A stretch of 64,000 nucleotides of DNA from assembly GCA_021286765.1 (NCBI GenBank), contig JAJTBS010000002.1, positions 62,001 to 126,000 of the forward strand. The letters run 5' to 3'. This document shows positions 43,267 to 52,483 of the stretch, in pieces. Under the pieces are notes generated by a model. It saw only the letters and a list, made by a program, of their open reading frames with translations. It had not been told where the DNA came from and searched no databases. The position numbers and the translations under genes were made by a program. The number at the start of each line of letters is the position of its first letter. Within the stretch, counting starts at the first letter, position 1. Source of the DNA: Holophagaceae bacterium. Its GTDB lineage: Bacteria; Acidobacteriota; Holophagae; Holophagales; Holophagaceae.

Positions 43267-44007
43267 ATGGATCGGTTTGGAAGTTCAAAGCTGCGCATTG
43301 GCTGGGTGCTGGCCTGCCTGTTCGTGACGGGGCTGGTGGTCATGGCGGTGCGGGGCCAGCAGGGGGAGAGTGGCTCGCAGATCCTGCTCTTCGGCACGGC
43401 CATCCCCCTGGGCGCCGACTCGCTGCGTTCCTACGCGGTGGGCAACCTGCAGGGCGTGATGTACTGGGTGGTGTCCCTGGTGGTGTTGCTCGGCGCCTTC
43501 GGCCCCGTGAGCCAGTGGACCGCCGCTGCCGCCCGGGGTGAGCGCTTCAAAGGCTTCTTTGCGGGGACGGGACTGGGCTTCGCCCACGGCCTCTTCCTGT
43601 CTCAGGTGGCGCTGATCCCCGTCTGGGCCCTCAGCTGGCGGCTCATCGGCGAAGCCTGGCCGCCGGAGCTGCTGCGGGCGGACCTGCACGGGCTCCTGCT
43701 GGGCCTGCAGATGCTGCTCTGGGCCGTGCTGCTCTCCCGGCTGTTGAAGTCCAGCGCCGGCTTGGCCCTGCTCTTCACGCTGCTGCTCCGGGAGTTGGGG
43801 CCGCGCCTCAGCTTCTTCCTGGACTTCGGCCAGGACCTGGGCTGGAGCACCGGCCAGGTGAAGGCGCTGGAGGTGGTCGTCCGCCTGCTGCCTATGGCAC
43901 AGCTGCCCTCGGATCCCTTCTCCCCGCTGGCCCTGCCCCTCTCCATCGGCGGGCCCCTGGTGCTGGGCGCCCTGGCCATGCTCCTTCCGGCGGGCGGGCG
44001 GAAGTAG
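43267..44007 (+). CDS. Uncharacterised polytopic membrane protein
   Basis: 246 residues with about six hydrophobic segments (around 11-28, 60-78, 105-125, 135-157, 162-178 and 225-242). The arrangement resembles a compact ABC-2-type permease half or an integral accessory protein, but no motif supports a call. GGAG lies about 7 bases before the ATG, and a TACACT -10-like box is at 43239-43244. The next gene (EnvC-like) starts 4 bases after its stop, so the two are likely cotranslated. In many bacteria the gene before an EnvC-type factor is ftsX; this protein lacks the FtsX layout. Confidence 0.65.
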   Translation: MDRFGSSKLRIGWVLACLFVTGLVVMAVRGQQGESGSQILLFGTAIPLGADSLRSYAVGNLQGVMYWVVSLVVLLGAFGPVSQWTAAAARGERFKGFFAGTGLGFAHGLFLSQVALIPVWALSWRLIGEAWPPELLRADLHGLLLGLQMLLWAVLLSRLLKSSAGLALLFTLLLRELGPRLSFFLDFGQDLGWSTGQVKALEVVVRLLPMAQLPSDPFSPLALPLSIGGPLVLGALAMLLPAGGRK

Positions 44008-44011
44008 GCGC

Positions 44012-45151
44012 GTGCGACCCCTGGCCGCCCTCCTCCTCCCTGCGGTCCTCGCGGCCCAGGGGGCCCAGGATCCGGCGGAGCTGCGGCAGAAGCTGGCGGC
44101 GATCCAGGGCCGGCTGGGGCAGGTGGACCAGCAGCTGGCCTCCCTGAAGAAGCGCCGCAAGGGCGTGCTGGTGGAGATCCAGGGCATCTCGCTGCAGCGG
44201 GACCGGGCGAAGGCCCAGGTGGAGGGCGCCCGCCTGCGCCGGGACCAGGCCCAGAACGAAGTGCAGGTCATCGGCCGCGAGCGGACGCGGATCCAGGGTG
44301 AGGTCCAGCGCCTCCAGGGGAGCCTCCGCCAGCAGGTGCGCTGGATGCAGGCCCTGGGGCCCTGGGGCGATGTCGCGATCTACGTCACCTTCAAGGATCT
44401 GGAGGCCTGGCTGGTGCGGGGCCGCATGCTGGCCTGGGCGCGCCTGCAGGAGCGGAAGCAGCTGGGCCAGATCCAGCGACTGCAGGGGGACCTGGCCTCC
44501 AAGGAGAAGGCCCTGAAAGAGGTCCTCGGGCGCCTGGCCACGGAGGAACGGGAGGCCGCCCAGCTTCAGGCCGCGCTGCGGCTTCAGGAGGAGAAGCTCA
44601 ACAGCTTCCTGGATGGCCTGCAGAAGGATGAGGCGGCTCAAAAGCAGGCCCAGGCGGAGCTGGCGGAGGAGGCTGTCCAGCTGGAGCGGCTGCTGGCGGG
44701 GCTGCTCAGCAAGCCGAAGGGCGAGGCCTTTGAGCCCGCCGTGGCCTTCGCCAACCTGCGTGGCGAGCTGCCCCAACCCGTGGAGGGCATGCTGGCCCTG
44801 GGTTTCGGCGAGCATCTGCATCCGCGCTTCAGAACCAAGACCATGCAGAGCGGACTGCTCATCAGCGCGTCCGGCGGGGCCAATGTCACGGCCGTGGCCG
44901 ATGGCAAGGTGGCCTTCGCGGACTACTACCAGAGCTACGGGCCCATGGTGATTCTCGACCATGGCGGCGGCTGGTTCACCCTCTACACGCACCTGCTGGG
45001 CCTGGGCGTCGCCAAGGGCCAGGTGCTCAAGGCCGGGGAATCCGTGGGCGCGGTGGGGGACACCGTGGACGGTCCCCGTCTCGGCTTCGAGATCCGGCAC
45101 CAGGCCCAGCCCCAGGATCCGCAGAAGTGGCTTAAGCGCAGGTACCGGTAG
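44012..45151 (+). CDS. EnvC-like murein hydrolase activator
   Basis: 379 residues. A signal peptide (1-17, LLLPAVLAAQ) is followed by a long coiled coil (about 20-230, heptad-rich with many Gln/Glu/Arg) and a C-terminal LytM domain (about 255-375). The LytM zinc ligands are lost: the H-x-x-x-D element is replaced by TKTMQSGLLIS, and HLHFE reads RLGFEIRH. This is exactly how EnvC differs from active M23 peptidases, so it should activate an amidase at the division site rather than cut peptidoglycan itself. The start is a GTG 4 bases after the previous stop. An amidase gene is not in the window. Confidence 0.85.
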   Translation: MRPLAALLLPAVLAAQGAQDPAELRQKLAAIQGRLGQVDQQLASLKKRRKGVLVEIQGISLQRDRAKAQVEGARLRRDQAQNEVQVIGRERTRIQGEVQRLQGSLRQQVRWMQALGPWGDVAIYVTFKDLEAWLVRGRMLAWARLQERKQLGQIQRLQGDLASKEKALKEVLGRLATEEREAAQLQAALRLQEEKLNSFLDGLQKDEAAQKQAQAELAEEAVQLERLLAGLLSKPKGEAFEPAVAFANLRGELPQPVEGMLALGFGEHLHPRFRTKTMQSGLLISASGGANVTAVADGKVAFADYYQSYGPMVILDHGGGWFTLYTHLLGLGVAKGQVLKAGESVGAVGDTVDGPRLGFEIRHQAQPQDPQKWLKRRYR

Positions 45152-45175
45152 CTTCCGCGACCCGCCTTGAAGTCC

Positions 45176-46363
45176 CTAACGCACCATGCTGCTGGCGTTG
45201 AAGAGGGGCACGTAGATGGCGAGGAGAAGGCCCAGGACGACCACGCCCATGAAGAGGATGAGGACAGGGCCGATGAGGCTGGTGACGGCGGTGGTGGCCT
45301 TCTCCACTTCTTGATCGAAGAAGTTCGCCACGTGGTCAAGCATCTCCGGAAGGGCGCTGCTCTGCTCGCCGACGCGAATCATCTCCACGGCCAGGGGATC
45401 CAGGACCTTGGCCTGCTCCAGGGACAGGTGCAGGCTGCTGCCGGCCCGGACCTTGTCCGTGATCATGAGCAGGCCGGCCTTCATGCGCTCGCTGGGGCTG
45501 GTCCGCTGAACCACCTCCAGGGCCTGCACGACCGGAAGGCCGCCGGACAAAAGCACGCCCAGGGTCCGGCAGAAGACGCTGGAGTGGTACATGCGGTACA
45601 GGGTGCCCACCTTGGGGATCACCAGCAGCATCCGCTCCGCCAGCTTGCGTCCGGCCTCGGAAGCCACCATCCAGCGGCCGAGGACGACCAGGCCGATGAG
45701 GATGAGGCCCTGCAGCCAGAGGGTGGAGCTGACGAACTTGCCCGCGCCCAGCAGGAGCTTGGTGAAGAAGGGCATCTCGATGTCGCCCCCGGCGTAGAAC
45801 TCCGCGAAGCGGGGCAGCACCACGTTGAAGATCACGCCCAGGGCCAGGATCAGGACCAGCACCAGGAAGGTCGGGTAGAAGAGGGCCTCGATGATGCGGC
45901 GTCGGCTGACTTGCGCGAACTTCTGGAAGGCCAGCCAGCGGGCCAGCACCTCCGGCAGGGTGCCGCTGCGTTCGCCGGCCACCACGTTGCTGCGGTAGAT
46001 GGGGGGGAAGGAGCCGGCCTGCTCCAGGGCGTCGGAGAAGGACATGCCCTCGCGCACCAGCTCCACCACCTGGGTGAGGCTGCGGCGGAGCTGGGCATCC
46101 TTGCCATGACCCACCAGGAGTTCCAGGGACTGCAGGAGGGGAATGCCCGCCTTCAGCAGGGCCAGCAACTCCTGGTTGAAGAGCACCAGAGATTCGGTCT
46201 TGAGCTGATGCCGGCTGCGGAAGGCGGTGTCGGTCCGGGTGATCTCCAGGGGGAAGCCACCCTCGGCGAGGACGCGGGCCCGGAGGCTCTCGGCGTTGTC
46301 CGCCTCGAACTCGCGCACCAGCACTTCCCCGTTGGCATGGGTGAGTCGGACCGTGAATCGCAT
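45176..46363 (-). CDS. Type II secretion/type IV pilus inner membrane protein (GspF/PilC)
   Basis: 395 residues with the two-fold repeat of T2SSF domains. The first domain (about 60-185) and second (about 265-385) each precede a membrane span, with spans around 165-188, 215-232 and 365-388. Typical strings are FNQELLALLKAGIPLLQSL, VVAGERSGTLPEVL, FCRTLGVLLSGGLPVVQAL and EMIRVGEQSSALPEML. It forms the inner-membrane platform of a pilus or secretion machine. It is alone here, without ATPase or pilin genes. TATCCT at 46373-46378 lies 9 bases before the ATG, so the transcript may be leaderless. Confidence 0.9.
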   Translation of the reverse strand: MRFTVRLTHANGEVLVREFEADNAESLRARVLAEGGFPLEITRTDTAFRSRHQLKTESLVLFNQELLALLKAGIPLLQSLELLVGHGKDAQLRRSLTQVVELVREGMSFSDALEQAGSFPPIYRSNVVAGERSGTLPEVLARWLAFQKFAQVSRRRIIEALFYPTFLVLVLILALGVIFNVVLPRFAEFYAGGDIEMPFFTKLLLGAGKFVSSTLWLQGLILIGLVVLGRWMVASEAGRKLAERMLLVIPKVGTLYRMYHSSVFCRTLGVLLSGGLPVVQALEVVQRTSPSERMKAGLLMITDKVRAGSSLHLSLEQAKVLDPLAVEMIRVGEQSSALPEMLDHVANFFDQEVEKATTAVTSLIGPVLILFMGVVVLGLLLAIYVPLFNASSMVR

Positions 46364-46431
46364 AGACCTTCGAGGATACCGGATAACCCGGAACCCGGTC
46401 GCCGCGGTAGCCTTCCTCAGATGGAGGCATT

Positions 46432-48921
46432 GTGCCGCGCTCTTTTCTTGCCCTGATTCCCGCGCTCACGCTGTCATTGGCGGCCCAGGCACCCCTGCCC
46501 GCGCCCCTGCGGGTGGGTGAGGCTCCCCCGGTGGACCTGGACCTGACCGCGGCCGATTCCGCCGCCCTGCTGCCCCGGGACAACCGGGATGCCGCCCAAG
46601 TGGAGGCCGCCCGGCAGCGCTGGCTCCCCCTGGTGGCGCCGCTCCGGGAGGTCCCGGCCGTTCGGCTCCGTCTGCCCCTTGGGGAGGCGCGGGTCCCTCT
46701 CCTGCTGGCGGCCGCCCAGGCCCTCCGGGCCCAGGCTCCGGGGCAGCGGCTCTATGTGGCCTTCGATCCCACGGCGGCCTCCATCCTGGAGGAGACGGCC
46801 TGGGGCGCGGTGGATGGCGGGGCCCTGCTGCCCTCCGACCTGAATGTCGACAGCGCCGCCTGGCGCGCCCAGCTGGCCCAGGCCCAGGAGACGTTCCCGG
46901 GCCGGCCCTGGACGCTCTGGCTGCCCAAGGACCCCGGGGCCCAGGCCTCGACGCTCATGGGCGACGGGGGCCGGCTGGTGGTGCCGGCCGGGGGGCCCTC
47001 CGCGCAGCTTGCCGCGCTCATCCCGGCGGGCTTCGTGGAGGTGGAGGGCGGCGTGGGCGATCTCACCCTGCGCAACCGGGCTGGCGAGGCCCGGCGTTGG
47101 ACCTTTGCCGAGGGTGTCTGGACCGCGGTGCCGCTGCCCAAGGAGCGCCACGAGGTCTCCGTGACGGCCGCGGAGGCCTATGACGTGGGGGCCTTGCTGG
47201 CCCAGGTCCGGGCCGCCCACCTGCGCTCCAGGGCCGCTGTCCGCACCCTGCAGGCCAAGGTGGATCTGGATATCCACATCCAGGGCCAGACGGGCCGGGG
47301 CGGGGACCTCGGGTTCACCTTCGGCTATTTCGAGCAGGCCGGGGACTGGCCCGAGCTGTTGCAGAAGGAAGTTCGCCTGAACGGGGTGAGGGCCAACCTG
47401 GTGGGCGAGGTGCAGCTGCCCCTCATCGAAAGCCGCCAGTCCGTGTCCCTGCCCGTGGCCCTCAGCCTGTCGGAGCACTACCGCTACCGGGATGGTGGAC
47501 CCGCGGGGCCGGGGCGGCGCCTGCTGCGCGTCGAGCCGGTGAGCCCGGAGCCCCTGGCCTACACCGGGGAGCTGGAGGTGGAGGAGGCCACCGGCAGGAT
47601 CCTCGTGGAGCGGCGGGAGCGCAACGACCTGCCGGGGACGGTGAAGAGCGAGCGCGAGATCCTCACGTATGGAGCCGTGGCCCCTGGCGTCTGGCGTCCG
47701 GTGGCCGTGAAGACCTACGAGCGCTGGGTGAGCACCGATGGCGTGGTGCAGGTGCAGCGGCGCTTCACCTACCGGGACTTCGTCCTGAACAGCGAGCGCT
47801 TCGTGGCCGATCGGGAGGCCGCGCGGGTCTCGAAGGACACCATGCTCAAGCTGACCCCGGAGGGGGCCCGCTACTTCACCCGCCAGGAGGACGGCACCCG
47901 GAAGATCGACGAGAAGGCGAAGAGCAGCGGCCGGGCCCTGGCGGGGCTGGTGCTGGTGGAGCCGGGCATGACGCCCCCCGTGATGCCCCTGGGCGGCTTT
48001 GTGTACTTCGATTACAACGCCTTCGGCAAGGGCGTCCAGGTGAATACCCTGGTGGCGGGCGTGTTCAACACGGTCAACGTCGCCATCCCCCGCGGCCTGG
48101 GCGGCTTCGATGTCAGTGCCAACGCCATGGGCCTGCTGCTGAAGGGCACGGATCGGCCGGTCGTCAACGGGAGGCTGGCGGATCGGGATGGCGTGGGCCG
48201 GCGCTTCGGCATGGCCGGCATGGAGCTGGGCCACGACCTGGGCCTGGGCTTCCGCTTGGAGGGCCGCGGCGACTTCCTCTATGACGACTACAGCGAGGGG
48301 GAGACCAAGTACCGAACGCCGGGTTACGCCCTGCCGCCCTCGGGGCTCACCAAGATGGGCACCCTCCAGGCCTCCTGGCTGTTCCGGGGCTTCCAGCTCC
48401 GGGGCTTCCATGGCTGGGGGAAGCGGCCCGAAGGTACCTATGGCACGGCGGCCGATCTGCAGGTCGTGCCCGAGGGCGGGGACTTCAAGCGCTATGGCGG
48501 CAGCCTCGGCCTGGACCGCGAGGTGAAACCCGGGTTCTGGTTCCATGGCGAAGCCGGCTGGGTGGGGGGGCGGGCCTTCGATCGGTTCAACTCCCTGGAT
48601 GTGGGCGGGATGGGCTCCATGGTGCGCATCGCCGGCATCCGCTCCAACGCCATCGCCGCCGACCAGGTGGCCTATGCCAAGACCGCACTGGCCATCCCCA
48701 CGGGGCCGAGCCTCCGCCTCTCGGTGAGCCTGGAGCATGGCCGGGCCCGGGGCCTCGATGACGGAAAGACCTACGGGGTCACGGGCCTGGGTCTTGTCGG
48801 GGACCTGCCGGGCTTCTGGTGGTTCACCTCGGTCCGGGTGGATCTGGGGGTCGGCCTGCAGAGCGACATCGCCGGAGTCAAGACCGTGAGCGGCTATGTC
48901 GCGCTGCTGCGGTTGTTCTGA
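46432..48921 (+). CDS. Large outer-membrane beta-barrel-like protein of unknown function
   Basis: 829 residues. A short signal peptide (MPRSFLALIPALTLSLAAQA) is followed by an Ala/Pro-rich region (20-230), a middle beta-rich region (about 250-460) and a C-terminal part with alternating aromatic and polar beta strands (about 500-829) ending LLRLF. A closing Phe after hydrophobic residues is the normal end of outer-membrane beta barrels. I recognise no family. GGAGG lies 4 bases before the GTG start, a good site. It converges with the sulP gene and the two coding regions overlap by 28 bases. Role unknown; it could be a surface or porin-like protein. Confidence 0.65.
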   Translation: MPRSFLALIPALTLSLAAQAPLPAPLRVGEAPPVDLDLTAADSAALLPRDNRDAAQVEAARQRWLPLVAPLREVPAVRLRLPLGEARVPLLLAAAQALRAQAPGQRLYVAFDPTAASILEETAWGAVDGGALLPSDLNVDSAAWRAQLAQAQETFPGRPWTLWLPKDPGAQASTLMGDGGRLVVPAGGPSAQLAALIPAGFVEVEGGVGDLTLRNRAGEARRWTFAEGVWTAVPLPKERHEVSVTAAEAYDVGALLAQVRAAHLRSRAAVRTLQAKVDLDIHIQGQTGRGGDLGFTFGYFEQAGDWPELLQKEVRLNGVRANLVGEVQLPLIESRQSVSLPVALSLSEHYRYRDGGPAGPGRRLLRVEPVSPEPLAYTGELEVEEATGRILVERRERNDLPGTVKSEREILTYGAVAPGVWRPVAVKTYERWVSTDGVVQVQRRFTYRDFVLNSERFVADREAARVSKDTMLKLTPEGARYFTRQEDGTRKIDEKAKSSGRALAGLVLVEPGMTPPVMPLGGFVYFDYNAFGKGVQVNTLVAGVFNTVNVAIPRGLGGFDVSANAMGLLLKGTDRPVVNGRLADRDGVGRRFGMAGMELGHDLGLGFRLEGRGDFLYDDYSEGETKYRTPGYALPPSGLTKMGTLQASWLFRGFQLRGFHGWGKRPEGTYGTAADLQVVPEGGDFKRYGGSLGLDREVKPGFWFHGEAGWVGGRAFDRFNSLDVGGMGSMVRIAGIRSNAIAADQVAYAKTALAIPTGPSLRLSVSLEHGRARGLDDGKTYGVTGLGLVGDLPGFWWFTSVRVDLGVGLQSDIAGVKTVSGYVALLRLF

Positions 48922-50777
48922 TCCGAGAAGGCCTTTCGCGCCTTTTCGCGGTGCAAGACCTGGAAGCTGATGGGGCCGAGGTTGCGGCGCCTGTAGGTGT
49001 GCAGCTTCGCGTTCATGACCTTGAAGGCCTCGACCATGGTGGCGCAGAAGGCCACCTCGCCCTCCTTGTCGCGGAGCCCGCCCCGCTCGAAGACGCTGAG
49101 GGCCTGGCCGTGCAGCCCCACGAAGATGGCCTTGATGCGCTGGCGCTCCATCTCGCGCAGGACGCCCTCCATGGCCACCAGGCCGCTCACATCCGCGCTG
49201 GGAACTTGTTCCATGCGGAAGATGATCACGCGCACATCGGCGGCAATGGCCCGCATCGCGTTCAGGGCCCGCTCCGCCGCGCCGAAGAAGAGGGGGCCCG
49301 AGAGGTCGTAGATCACCACACCCTCGGGCAGGGGGCCGGGCAGGGCCCGGTGATCCGGGTGGCTCACGTGGCCCTCCGCCACGGTGGCCATGCGCCGCAT
49401 GAAGAGCAGGGAGGCCAGCACGATGCCCACGGTCACGGCGATGACCATGTCGAACACGACGGTAAGGAAGAAGCAGGTGAGCAGCACGGCCACGTCGCTC
49501 TTGGGCGCCACGCGGATCGTGTGGAGGAAGTGTTCGGCCTCGGACATGTTCCAGGCCACCAGCAGCAGCAGGGCGGCGAGGCTGGCCATGGGCAGGAAGC
49601 TGATGAGGGGCGCCAGCAGCAGGATGGCCAGGAGGATGGTCAGGGCGTGGGCCATGGCGGCCACGGGTGTGCGCCCGCCGAAGCGGAAGTTGGTGGCCGT
49701 GCGGGCGATGGCGCCGGTGGCGGGGATGCCGCCGAAGAAGGGGGCGACGACGTTCCCCACCCCCAGCGCCAGCAGCTCGGCGTCCGGGTCGTGGCGGGTG
49801 CGGGCCATGCCATCGGCCACCACGGCGGATAGCAGAGACTCGATGGCCCCCAGCATGGCCACGGCGAAGGCGCTGGGCAGCAGCATCCGCACGGTGCCGA
49901 GGCTCAGGCCCATGGTCTGGCCGTCCACGCCTGGGGCGTTCCAGGGCCACAGGAAGGTGGGCAGCACCTGGGGGATGCCGGCCACCAGGTGCCCGTTTAC
50001 CAGCGTGTGGAAGCGGCTGCCGATGGTGTCCACGGCGAAGCCTGGAACCCAGCGTCCCAGGAGCCAGGCTGAAACCGCCGCCAGCGGCAACGCCAGCAAC
50101 GGCGCGGGAACCTTCCGCAGGAGCTTCGGGAGGCGCACCAGGCGCCGCTTGGGCAGCCGCGGGATGAGCAGGATGGCCAGGGTGCCCAGGCTGATGAGCA
50201 GCTCCCAGGGGGAGATCGTGTGCCAGGCGCGGCCCATGGCGCCGAGGCGTTCCATGAAGTGGTCCGGGACATGGTCGAGCTTCAGTCCCAGCAGGTCCTT
50301 GATCTGGAGGACGGCGATCACCGTGGCGATGCCCGAGGTGAAGCCGGTGGTCACGGGGAAAGGTATGAACTCGATGAGCTTGCCCATGCGCAGCAGGCCC
50401 ATGCCGATGAGCATGAGTCCGGCCAGGAGGCCCGACATGAGCAGGCCCGCGAGCCCGAACTTCACGTAGAGGGGCGCCAGTACCACGATGAAGGCCGCCG
50501 TGGGCCCGGCCACCTGGATTCTGGAGCCACCCAGCAGGGCGGTGATGAACCCGGCGACGATGGCCGTGTAGAGGCCCTGCTGGGGCGGCACACCCACGGC
50601 GATGGCCAGGGCCATGGCCAGGGGCAGGGCCACGATGCCCACCAGGAAACCCGCCGTCAGGTCCCGCTTGAACTGCCGTCCCGAGTAGCCTTCGGCGAGC
50701 ACGGCTCGCAGCGCGGCGGCTGGCAGGGCCCGGAGGGGGACCGTGGTCGAGGGATCCTGGAAACGCGTGCGGGCCAA
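48894..50777 (-). CDS. SulP-family anion transporter with STAS domain
   Basis: 627 residues. The N-terminal membrane part (about 35-440) has SulP strings: FLVGIVALPLAMALAIAVGV, GSRIQVAGPTAAFIVVLAP, and GVGNVVAPFFGGIPATGAIARTATN. A STAS domain follows (about 470-590, VIYDLSGPLFFGAAERAL...SADVSGLVAMEG). The family carries sulfate, bicarbonate or C4-dicarboxylates; the E. coli relative DauA takes up succinate. Substrate unknown here. The start is TTG with GAGG 6 bases before it and no better ATG nearby. Its 3' end overlaps the outer-membrane gene. Confidence 0.9.
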   Translation of the reverse strand: MARTRFQDPSTTVPLRALPAAALRAVLAEGYSGRQFKRDLTAGFLVGIVALPLAMALAIAVGVPPQQGLYTAIVAGFITALLGGSRIQVAGPTAAFIVVLAPLYVKFGLAGLLMSGLLAGLMLIGMGLLRMGKLIEFIPFPVTTGFTSGIATVIAVLQIKDLLGLKLDHVPDHFMERLGAMGRAWHTISPWELLISLGTLAILLIPRLPKRRLVRLPKLLRKVPAPLLALPLAAVSAWLLGRWVPGFAVDTIGSRFHTLVNGHLVAGIPQVLPTFLWPWNAPGVDGQTMGLSLGTVRMLLPSAFAVAMLGAIESLLSAVVADGMARTRHDPDAELLALGVGNVVAPFFGGIPATGAIARTATNFRFGGRTPVAAMAHALTILLAILLLAPLISFLPMASLAALLLLVAWNMSEAEHFLHTIRVAPKSDVAVLLTCFFLTVVFDMVIAVTVGIVLASLLFMRRMATVAEGHVSHPDHRALPGPLPEGVVIYDLSGPLFFGAAERALNAMRAIAADVRVIIFRMEQVPSADVSGLVAMEGVLREMERQRIKAIFVGLHGQALSVFERGGLRDKEGEVAFCATMVEAFKVMNAKLHTYRRRNLGPISFQVLHREKARKAFSDQNNRSSAT

Positions 50778-50825
50778 AGGCAGCCTCGGAAGGAGGGCGG
50801 ACCTCTATCCTATCTGCTCAGATGG

Positions 50826-52079
50826 CTAAGCGTAGAATCCGCGATACTTCATGGCCTGGGCCACACGGTCCAGGGCCAGGATGTAGGCACCGATGCGGGG
50901 GTTGGTCTTGTACTTGTCCGTGGTGGCGAAGGTGGCCTGGAAGGCGTGGGTCATGTAGTCCACGAGCCGTTCATTGACCTCGCGCTCCCGCCAGTAGAAG
51001 CCCTGGCGGTTCTGCACCCACTCGAAGTAGCTGACGGTGACGCCGCCCACGTTGGCCAGGATGTCGGGAACCACTAGGACGCCGTGCTCCAGCAGGATGG
51101 GATCGGCCTCGGGGGTGGTGGGTCCGTTGGCGCCCTCCACGATGATCTTGGCCCGCACGTGGGCCGCGTTCTCCTCCGTGATCTGATTTTCGGAGGCGGC
51201 CGGCACCAGGATGTCCACGGCGTGGGTGAGGAGGGAGGCGGCCTCCATGGGCTCCGAGCCCTTGAAGCCTGTGACGGTTTTCGCTTCGGCCACATGCTTC
51301 AGCAGCGCGTGGATGTCGAGGCCGCGGTCATTCTTGATGGCGCCCCGGAGGTCGCTAACGGCCACGATGCGGGCGCCGGCCTCGTGCAGCAGGCGCGCGG
51401 CCTGGCTGCCCACGTTGCCGAAGCCCTGCACGGCGACCGTGGCGCCGGCCAGGGGCTTGCCCAGGCGCTGCATGGCCTCGCGGGCGGTGATGAGGACGCC
51501 GCGGCCCGTGGCCTCATTGCGCCCCAGGCTCCCGCCCAGGCCCAGGGGCTTGCCGGTCACCACGGCGTTCTCGGTGCGCCGGACGTGCATGTTGTAGGTG
51601 TCCAGCACCCAGGCCATGGTCTGGGCATCGGTGCCCATGTCTGGCGCGGGCACGTCCCGGTCGGGGCCGATGATATCCATGATCTCGGCGATGTAGCGGC
51701 GCGTGAGCCGCTCCTTCTCGCCCACGCTGAGGCGGTTGGGGTCGCACACGATGCCGCCCTTGCCGCCGCCGAAGGGCACGTCCACCACGGCACACTTCCA
51801 GGTCATCCAGGCCGCCAGGGCCTTGATCTCCTCCAGGCTGACGTTCAGGTCGTAGCGGATGCCGCCCTTGGCGGGGCCGCGGGCCACGTTATGCTGGACG
51901 CGGTAGCCCGTGAAGACCTCCCAATGCCCGTTGTCCATGAGGACGGGCAGGCTCACGATCATGGACCGGTTGGGGGCCATGAACACCTTGAAGAGGGCAT
52001 CATCCAGCCCGTAGAGCTGGGCCGCCACCCGCAACCGGGCCTGCATCGCTTCGTAGGGATTGATCGGGGAGGCGGGCAT
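50826..52079 (-). CDS. gdhA: Glutamate dehydrogenase (Glu/Leu/Phe/Val dehydrogenase family)
   Basis: 417 residues, hexameric NAD(P) enzyme interconverting glutamate and 2-oxoglutarate plus ammonia. GPAKGGIRYD (with K71), MTWKCAVVDVPFGGGKGG (K95 and catalytic K107) and the nucleotide motif QGFGNVGSQAA are visible. The length and the GGGKGG region fit the NAD-type class. Two ATGs compete: 52079 has AGGAG nine bases upstream, while for the earlier ATG at 52088 that site is directly adjacent, so 52079 is preferred. It closes the rplU-rpmA-obgE-nadD-rsfS-gdhA series, 12 bases after rsfS. Confidence 0.93.
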   Translation of the reverse strand: MPASPINPYEAMQARLRVAAQLYGLDDALFKVFMAPNRSMIVSLPVLMDNGHWEVFTGYRVQHNVARGPAKGGIRYDLNVSLEEIKALAAWMTWKCAVVDVPFGGGKGGIVCDPNRLSVGEKERLTRRYIAEIMDIIGPDRDVPAPDMGTDAQTMAWVLDTYNMHVRRTENAVVTGKPLGLGGSLGRNEATGRGVLITAREAMQRLGKPLAGATVAVQGFGNVGSQAARLLHEAGARIVAVSDLRGAIKNDRGLDIHALLKHVAEAKTVTGFKGSEPMEAASLLTHAVDILVPAASENQITEENAAHVRAKIIVEGANGPTTPEADPILLEHGVLVVPDILANVGGVTVSYFEWVQNRQGFYWREREVNERLVDYMTHAFQATFATTDKYKTNPRIGAYILALDRVAQAMKYRGFYA

Positions 52080-52091
52080 GGAGGTCATCTC

Positions 52092-52466
52092 CTAGGAGCG
52101 GACTTCGGAATCGGGGTGGGCCTCGGCGGGCAGCTCGAGCTCGCGGCCGGTGCTCCAGAGCCCTTCAAGGTTGTAGTGGCGGCGGGTCTCCTCGTCCATG
52201 ACGTGGACCACGAGGTTGCCATAATCCAGGAGGACCCAGTTGCCGTTGGCCTCGCCCTCGCGGGAGATGGGGCGTTCCTCGGCCAGCTTCAGGGCATCTT
52301 CGATGGCCTCCGCGATGGCGCGGTTCTGGCGGTCGCTGCCGCCGCTCATGAAGGCCATGGTGTCGGTGAAGCTGGCGATCTGGCTCACGTCCACGAGACG
52401 GATGCGAAAGGCTTTCTTGGACCGGGCGGCGTCGACAACGGTCGCGAGCCGGGAATCAAGGGTCAT
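52092..52466 (-). CDS. rsfS: Ribosomal silencing factor
   Basis: 124 residues (RsfS/Iojap family). It binds ribosomal protein uL14 and blocks subunit joining when nutrients run short. Visible are the DVSQIASFTDTMAFMSGGSDRQNRAIA region and the WVLLDYGNLVVHVMDEETRRHYNLEGLW region, both diagnostic. It follows nadD, as in many bacteria. The normal start is at 52466, 17 bases after the nadD stop. Confidence 0.95.
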   Translation of the reverse strand: MTLDSRLATVVDAARSKKAFRIRLVDVSQIASFTDTMAFMSGGSDRQNRAIAEAIEDALKLAEERPISREGEANGNWVLLDYGNLVVHVMDEETRRHYNLEGLWSTGRELELPAEAHPDSEVRS

Positions 52467-52483
52467 GCGGGCTCCAGAGCAGG

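Noticed and set aside
46474..49950. Very long open frame (about 1158 codons) on the minus strand
   Set aside because: It is a shadow of the outer-membrane gene and part of sulP. Its product is Gly/Ala/Arg/Pro-rich and without any recognisable domain, and both true genes have proper starts and motifs.
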